A stretch of 50,010 bases of DNA from an uncultured Saprospiraceae bacterium. Its GTDB lineage: Bacteria > Bacteroidota > Bacteroidia > Chitinophagales > Saprospiraceae. Under the pieces are notes generated by a model. That model searched no databases, had not been told where the DNA came from, and saw only the letters and a list, made by a program, of their open reading frames with translations. Location: NCBI GenBank assembly GCA_937981555.1, contig CALJOK010000033.1:1-50010 (forward strand), given 5' to 3'. Shown here in pieces: positions 45,800 through 50,010 of this stretch. How positions within the stretch are numbered: position 1 is the first letter of the stretch; every line of letters starts with the position of its first letter. The position numbers and the translations under genes were made by a program.

Positions 45800-45943
45800 A
45801 TGAAAAATATATCAAAATTCGCAAGCAAATTAAATGCGACACAAGTAATCAATAAGAAAGGATTAGCAAGTATCAAAGGAGGAGCAAGTGATCCACCACC
45901 ATTTGGATTAGGAGTAAAAAGCGATCCACCACCATTCGGATAA
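45800..45943 (+). CDS. Double-glycine-leader peptide precursor, copy 2 (47 aa)
   Basis: The protein starts MKNISKFASKLNATQVINKK; the leader ends GLASIKGG at residue 28 and the 19-residue core is identical to that of copy 1. The last ~85 bp of the two genes are identical, while the 5' ~60 bp of coding sequence differ at many sites yet keep the leader pattern K-F-A-x-K-L-N-A-T-Q-(I/V)-I-N-K-K-G-L-A-S-I-K-G-G. The duplicated unit includes the 5' flank TTACAAACACTAAAAAA. The gap between the genes is 60 bp, and a very strong terminator follows at 46059, so both may be on one mRNA. Confidence 0.75.
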   Translation: MKNISKFASKLNATQVINKKGLASIKGGASDPPPFGLGVKSDPPPFG

Positions 45944-46058
45944 AATTAGATTGTTAAAAAATTAAATTACCGAACAAGTGGTCTTATACTTCAAAAGTAT
46001 CGAGGCTTAAGAACAGAAAAATAAGCGCTATAATCATAAAATTATTTTAAACCTAGAA

Positions 46059-46106
46059 CAACATAAAAACCTCTGTAGTCATTTGATTGCAGAGGTTTTT
46101 ATGTTG
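46059..46106. terminator. Strong hairpin terminator after the peptide genes
   Basis: A 17-bp perfect stem CAACATAAAAACCTCTG/CAGAGGTTTTTATGTTG with a 14-nt loop. The U-run is inside the stem, which also works for the opposite strand. Confidence 0.85.
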
Positions 46107-46137
46107 ACAAACAGATCATGTTTTTAAAATGAATTAG

Positions 46138-46458
46138 ATGATGAATAACTTACTTAGAACAGTAATCCTATTTTTATTGATTTACTCTTGCCACGGAATG
46201 AGTGAATTAGAAAGTCTTGGTGAACATTATCAAAAACATAATGACTTTAAAAGTCTTCAAAAAGTAGTCAATTTAATAGAGATGAATTCTGATACCTTAT
46301 TTATAAAACAAATATTAGGAGAGCCCATTGACATGGGATTTGATTATCGCTATTTGATTGATTCAGTAGGAGAGAATGGTTGTGCTTTTGGAGCAGTTTT
46401 TCATATAAATGAATTTGGAAAAATAGATCAAAAATGGATTGATGAAATTTGTGAATAA
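46138..46458 (+). CDS. Small lipoprotein, possibly BamE/SmpA-like
   Basis: 106 residues; leader LRTVILFLLIYSC gives Cys18 as lipid site. The mature part (DTLFIKQILGEPIDMGFDYRYLID...AVFHINEFGKI) has the order helix, LGEP turn, YxYL strand and FxxxGKI strand seen in the BamE/SmpA/OmlA fold, and ends CE. The resemblance is weak and the function is open. Start could be Met1 or Met2. It begins 32 bp after the terminator behind the peptide genes, so it is likely a separate unit. Confidence 0.65.
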   Translation: MMNNLLRTVILFLLIYSCHGMSELESLGEHYQKHNDFKSLQKVVNLIEMNSDTLFIKQILGEPIDMGFDYRYLIDSVGENGCAFGAVFHINEFGKIDQKWIDEICE

Positions 46459-46531
46459 ATTTAAGTAAATCGTATTCGCTTCAAAGTATAAAAAAATGTT
46501 TACGGCTTCTTTTCCAAAGATAATTTCCTTA

Positions 46532-46540
46532 CCTTTGCGC
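46532..46540 (+). promoter_or_regulatory. rpsA promoter, -7 element
   Basis: TACCTTTGC matches TAnnTTTG and lies 93 bp before the rpsA ATG, leaving an ~85-nt 5' leader. The -33 element is not clear. Confidence 0.65.
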
Positions 46541-46633
46541 CGCTAAAATAATTACTTAACCGCATACCGTTGATTTTCAATGATTTATAAAAAATCAGAA
46601 AAACAATAGGTATTACAAATTTAAGATTCAAAT

Positions 46634-48952
46634 ATGTCAGATGACAAGAATCTAAAAGAAACTTCAGAAGAAGTTAAAGACGTAGTGGTAGAATCGACAG
46701 AAGATACCAGCGTTGATAAGATTGCATTAGAAGAATTGGTAGAAAAAAAGGCAGACCAATTCAGTACTCCTCACGATGACTTCGATTGGGAATTAGGAAA
46801 CGGTCTTGCGTCTCCATACTCTGACGAAGAAAAAGCAAAATACTTAGCAGAATACGAAGCAACTTTAACCTCGGTTTTAGAAAATGAAATCGTAAAGGGA
46901 AAAGTATCATCTATTAATAGTGGTGATGTTGTATTGGACATTAATTACAAATCTGATGGTTTGTTATCATTGTCAGAATTCCGAGATATGCCAGATTTGG
47001 CTATTGGAGATATGGTAGAGGTATATGTGGAGCAGCAAGAAGATATGAGAGGTCAATTAATTCTTTCTCGAAGAAAAGCTAAGTTATTACGCGCTTGGGA
47101 GAGTATTGTTGATTCGTATAAAAACGGTACTATTATTAAAGGTAGCGTTGTTAGTAAAACTAAAGGTGGATTAATTGTAGATGCAGGTGGATTGGAGACA
47201 TTCCTTCCAGGATCTCAAATTGATATCAAACCTATCATTGATTACGATGCATACGTTGGTAAAACAATGGAATTCAAAGTTGTTAAAATCAATGAAGTAA
47301 TTAAAAACGCGGTTGTATCTCACAAAGCATTGATCGAAAGTGATTTAGCTGAGCAAAGAGATGCAATTATCGGAAGCTTAGAAAAAGGACAAGTGTTAGA
47401 AGGTTTAGTGAAAAATATCACAGACTTTGGAGCATTCTTGGACTTAGGTGGTGTAGATGGTTTATTGTATATCACAGATATTTCATGGGGACGTATTTCA
47501 CACCCAAGCGAAATTTTAGCATTGAACCAAAAAATCAATGTTGTAGTATTAGACTTTGATGAAAATAAAAAACGTATTTCATTAGGTTTGAAACAATTAC
47601 AACCACACCCGTGGGAAGTATTGGATGCTGCAGTTGCTGAAGGTTCTTCAGTTAAAGGTAAGATCGTTAATATTGAAGACTATGGTGCATTCCTTGAAAT
47701 TCAACCGGGAGTTGAAGGTTTGATCCACGTATCTGAGGTTACTTGGAGTAATCAGCCAGTTAACGCAAGAGATTTCTTCAAATTAGGTCAAGAGTATGAA
47801 GCAAAAGTAGTTACTATAGACCGAGAAGATCGAAAAATGTCATTATCTGTTAAGCAATTAACTGATGATCCATGGAGTGTAATCGAAAAACAATTCCCTA
47901 AAGAAAGCCGTCATACAGGTAAAGTGAAAAACTTAACTCCTTACGGTGTATTTGTTGAATTGGAAGAAGGTATTGGAGGAATGGTTCACATTTCTGATTT
48001 ATCTTGGACAAAACGATTCTCACACCCATCTGAATTCACAAAAATCGGAAACGATATTGAAGTAGTGATTTTAGATATCGATAAAGATCATCGTAAACTC
48101 TCTCTTGGGCACAAGCAAATTGAGGAAAATCCATGGGACACATTCGAAAATGTATTCCCAATTGGTTCTTACCATGAAGCTACAGTTGTAAGAAGAGATG
48201 ATAGAGGTGCTATCGTTCAGTTGCCATATGGTTTGGAAGCATTTGCTCCAATTAAGCATGTAAGAAAAGATGATGGAAAATTGGCAAATGTTGAAGAAGC
48301 ATTAACTGTAAAAGTGATCGAGTTCAACCGTGATGATAAACGAATTTTAGTTTCTCATTTACGTTACTTAGAAGATATCAGAAGAGAAGCTGATGAATCT
48401 GTACGCCAAGAGAAACAACAAGTACGTAAAGAAACATCTCAAGCGATTCAAAAACAACAATCAAAAGTAGAAAGAGCAACTTTAGGTGAGTTGGCTGGTT
48501 TTGATGCGTTGAAACAACAATTGGCTGGAGATACTGTAAACTTTACTCCTCCGCCATTGAAAAAGGAAGAAGAAACTCCTGCTGTTGAAGAAGTAGTTGA
48601 AGCGCCAGTTGCTGAAGTTACACCTGAACCAGTTGTTGAAGAAACGCCTGCTCCAGAAGCAGTTGTTGAAACTCCAGCTCCAGCGGCTGAAGAAACTGCA
48701 GAAGATGATTTGAAAAAAATCGAGGGCGTTGGTCCAAAGATTGAATCATTGATGAAAGAAGGTGGTTTGAAAACGTGGGCAGCAGTAGCTGCTGCATCTC
48801 CTGAATCAATCAAAGAGATTTTGGTTGCAGCGGGAAGCCGTTATCAAATGCACGATCCAACTTCTTGGCCTTTACAAGCTGGAATGGCTGCTGAAGGAAA
48901 ATGGGAAGAATTGGATAAGTGGCAAGATGAGCACAAAGGTGGTAAAATGTAA
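46634..48952 (+). CDS. rpsA: 30S ribosomal protein S1 with C-terminal helix-hairpin-helix extension
   Basis: 772 residues. Six S1 RNA-binding repeats span ~65-570; clear ones are GLVKNITDFGAFLDLGGVDG, GKIVNIEDYGAFLEIQPGVEG and GKVKNLTPYGVFVELEEGIGG, each followed by a LSLG.KQL-type end. S1 holds mRNA on the 30S subunit, important in Bacteroidota where Shine-Dalgarno motifs are rare. Beyond the S1 core lie a charged helix (~580-620), a Pro/Glu/Ala-rich linker (~640-690) and a ~75-residue domain (DLKKIEGVGPKIESLMKEGG...WPLQAGMAAEGKWEEL) with a helix-hairpin-helix motif, of the same kind as the C-terminal extension of Bacteroidota ribosomal protein L21. The acidic N-terminal ~60 residues are also extra. 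Confidence 0.95.
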   Translation: MSDDKNLKETSEEVKDVVVESTEDTSVDKIALEELVEKKADQFSTPHDDFDWELGNGLASPYSDEEKAKYLAEYEATLTSVLENEIVKGKVSSINSGDVVLDINYKSDGLLSLSEFRDMPDLAIGDMVEVYVEQQEDMRGQLILSRRKAKLLRAWESIVDSYKNGTIIKGSVVSKTKGGLIVDAGGLETFLPGSQIDIKPIIDYDAYVGKTMEFKVVKINEVIKNAVVSHKALIESDLAEQRDAIIGSLEKGQVLEGLVKNITDFGAFLDLGGVDGLLYITDISWGRISHPSEILALNQKINVVVLDFDENKKRISLGLKQLQPHPWEVLDAAVAEGSSVKGKIVNIEDYGAFLEIQPGVEGLIHVSEVTWSNQPVNARDFFKLGQEYEAKVVTIDREDRKMSLSVKQLTDDPWSVIEKQFPKESRHTGKVKNLTPYGVFVELEEGIGGMVHISDLSWTKRFSHPSEFTKIGNDIEVVILDIDKDHRKLSLGHKQIEENPWDTFENVFPIGSYHEATVVRRDDRGAIVQLPYGLEAFAPIKHVRKDDGKLANVEEALTVKVIEFNRDDKRILVSHLRYLEDIRREADESVRQEKQQVRKETSQAIQKQQSKVERATLGELAGFDALKQQLAGDTVNFTPPPLKKEEETPAVEEVVEAPVAEVTPEPVVEETPAPEAVVETPAPAAEETAEDDLKKIEGVGPKIESLMKEGGLKTWAAVAAASPESIKEILVAAGSRYQMHDPTSWPLQAGMAAEGKWEELDKWQDEHKGGKM

Positions 48953-48988
48953 TCAACTTGAGGAATCAAGTTATTAAATAAAATTTTT

Positions 48989-49022
48989 AATCCTCAGTTG
49001 ACTTTTAGGTTGACTGGGGATT
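48989..49022 (+). terminator. rpsA terminator
   Basis: AATCCTCAGT/ACTGGGGATT, 10 bp with one T-G wobble, 14-nt loop, then T8. Confidence 0.85.
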
Positions 49023-49053
49023 TTTTTTATTAACGTCATAAAATAAAATTATA

Positions 49054-49440
49054 ATGAAAAGTATGATTTACATGTTGTTCTCAATCTTAATGATTTCAGC
49101 TTGTCAAAACAATTCAATTGAAAGTCAAACAGGTAATGGGGTTTTTGAAACCATATCTAAAACTGAATTTGAGGGAAAGATGAAAGAAAAGACAGATCAC
49201 ATTCTAATAGATGTTCGAACACCTTCTGAGTATCAAGTTGGGACAATTGGAAATGCAAAAAATATCAACTGGAACGACGCAAATTTTGCTACAGAAATCT
49301 CAAAATTAGATAAAACCAAACCTACATTTATTTTTTGTCAAAGAGGAGGGCGTAGTGGGAAGGCATTAAAGAAGATGAAAGGACTTGGTTTTCAAGAAGT
49401 TTATGACCTTGCAGTAGGCTATGGAGGGTGGAAAAACTAG
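49054..49440 (+). CDS. Rhodanese-domain lipoprotein
   Basis: 128 residues. The leader MLFSILMISAC gives Cys17 as the lipid site. A single rhodanese domain follows: entry motif ILIDVRTPSEYQVGTIGNAKNI, catalytic Cys in the loop CQRGGRSGKA and the C-terminal VYDLAVGYGGWKN. Family members transfer sulfane sulfur to cyanide, thiols or protein partners; a lipidated form would act in the periplasm, for example in sulfide or thiosulfate handling. The natural acceptor is unknown. It lies between rpsA and the tandem promoters and is monocistronic. Confidence 0.9.
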   Translation: MKSMIYMLFSILMISACQNNSIESQTGNGVFETISKTEFEGKMKEKTDHILIDVRTPSEYQVGTIGNAKNINWNDANFATEISKLDKTKPTFIFCQRGGRSGKALKKMKGLGFQEVYDLAVGYGGWKN

Positions 49441-49518
49441 AGAATATTAGAGTTCACGTTGCGATTAGGGTAAAAGTTTCATTTTTTTTAAAAAAAGATT
49501 CAATTTTTTTTAAAAACA

Positions 49519-49549
49519 TTTGGAAATAGAAAAAATGCTTGTATATTTG
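49519..49549 (+). promoter_or_regulatory. Tandem promoter P1
   Basis: TTTG (49519-49522), 19-nt spacer, TATATTTG (49542-49549): a full consensus Bacteroidota promoter. Confidence 0.8.
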
Positions 49550-49647
49550 CAGCCGCTTAACAAGGAAGAGGTATTAAAGGAGGAAAAAGAGTTGAGTGAA
49601 TACCATACCGAAGTGCTGATTTTTATTGAAAAATATCGACTTCAAAA

Positions 49648-49679
49648 TTTGGTAAAAGAATTGAAAACGCATACATTTG
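49648..49679 (+). promoter_or_regulatory. Tandem promoter P2
   Basis: TTTG (49648-49651), 20-nt spacer, TACATTTG (49672-49679), then CGTCCCG. Sequence upstream (ATACCGAAGTGCTGATTTTT, ATATCGACTTCAAAATTTGG) is repeated before P3. Confidence 0.8.
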
Positions 49680-49816
49680 CGTCCCGATTGAGAGAGGTCA
49701 TAAAGATGTTTTTTTTCTAAAGAACACACCTCAAGAGCTCGATAAATTACCACTCCGAAATGCTGATTTTTTATTTTTCTTTTTTAAGAAAAAACTAAAA
49801 AATATCGGTTTCAAAA

Positions 49817-49848
49817 CTTGGTTAGTAAAAATAAGTTTTATACATTTG
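49817..49848 (+). promoter_or_regulatory. Tandem promoter P3
   Basis: CTTG (49817-49820), 20-nt spacer, TACATTTG (49841-49848), then CGCCCCG. It is a near copy of the P2 segment including its upstream flank. Confidence 0.78.
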
Positions 49849-50010
49849 CGCCCCGTTAGAAAGTAGCGGAAAGTTAAATAGTAAATATGATTATCAATTT
49901 TGGAAGATTCAAAATGTTGAATTGGAAGGGATTATAAAGATAAGTCTGCGGCAAACCGCTGTTCATTCGAGTTGATTGAATGAGATAAGTTAGCGTTAAG
50001 TTAGACAAAA
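49849..50010 (+). other. Transcribed leader of a stable-RNA (probably rRNA) operon
   Basis: No open frame of note. Two hairpins are visible: GCGG-CAAA-CCGC (near 49947-49958) and TCATTC-N9-GAATGA (near 49963-49983). Three stacked strong promoters with no coding gene fit an rRNA leader; the RNA gene itself would lie past the right edge and is not seen. Confidence 0.5.

Noticed and set aside
48448-48813. 121-codon minus-strand frame inside rpsA
   Set aside because: Ala/Ser/Thr-rich shadow created by the Pro/Glu/Ala linker codons of rpsA on the other strand.
49520-49720. 66-codon plus-strand open frame
   Set aside because: It overlaps two of the tandem promoters, and its sequence is explained by the duplicated promoter segment rather than by codon constraint.

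Overview
The window is AT-rich chromosomal DNA from a member of the Bacteroidota, probably a Saprospiria/Lewinella-like marine or freshwater heterotroph. The evidence is type IX secretion C-terminal sorting domains (type A and the gliding-motility CHU_C type B), a hybrid histidine kinase with an AraC output domain, a DUF5686 outer-membrane protein, many Spi/lipobox signal peptides, absence of Shine-Dalgarno motifs, and promoters of the Bacteroidota form TTTG-N19/20-TAnnTTTG. I saw no tRNA, CRISPR array, prophage or complete transposase gene. The species call is inference from family content.

Layout. 1-7.6 kb: a partial cation/proton antiporter, a membrane class III adenylate cyclase, a lipoprotein, uvrA and a tandem pair of paralogous lipoproteins. 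7.7-9.8 kb: a 157-bp palindromic element lying just upstream of a glutamate-cysteine-ligase-like enzyme fused to two CBS domains. 10-12.3 kb: a secreted fucolectin-like/choice-of-anchor-L protein. 12.8-15 kb: a divergent, probably quinone- or electrophile-responsive module (HxlR regulator, ACT-domain protein, quinone-oxidoreductase-like MDR enzyme, YgiN-like monooxygenase). 16-20.5 kb: a CHU_C protein broken by one in-frame stop, flanked by two copies of the katG 3' end, and intact katG. 21-28.6 kb: large secreted proteins (a TSP3-repeat adhesin-like protein and a metallophosphoesterase with duplicated C-type-lectin and metal-binding modules) around two small exported proteins. 28.7-31.2 kb: a DUF1853 protein, an AraC-type regulator inside a direct repeat, and a patchy region with a gene remnant and a possible structured RNA. 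31.2-42 kb: housekeeping and envelope genes (aconitase, mscL, beta-barrel proteins, fadD, DUF5686). 42.4-46.1 kb: a hybrid sensor/AraC regulator followed by two unannotated 47-48-residue double-glycine-leader peptides. 46.5-50 kb: rpsA with an extra C-terminal helix-hairpin-helix domain, a rhodanese lipoprotein, and three tandem consensus promoters at the right edge that most likely drive an rRNA or other stable-RNA operon beyond the window.

The best candidate for an undescribed system is at 42.4-46.1 kb. Two tandem genes too short for ordinary gene calling encode different leaders ending in IKGG, followed by an identical 19-residue core in which SDPPPFG occurs twice. They sit directly downstream of a sensor kinase/AraC protein and of a 22-bp direct repeat that could be its operator. 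A secreted peptide signal or bacteriocin-like product is the working hypothesis. No exporter is visible in the window.
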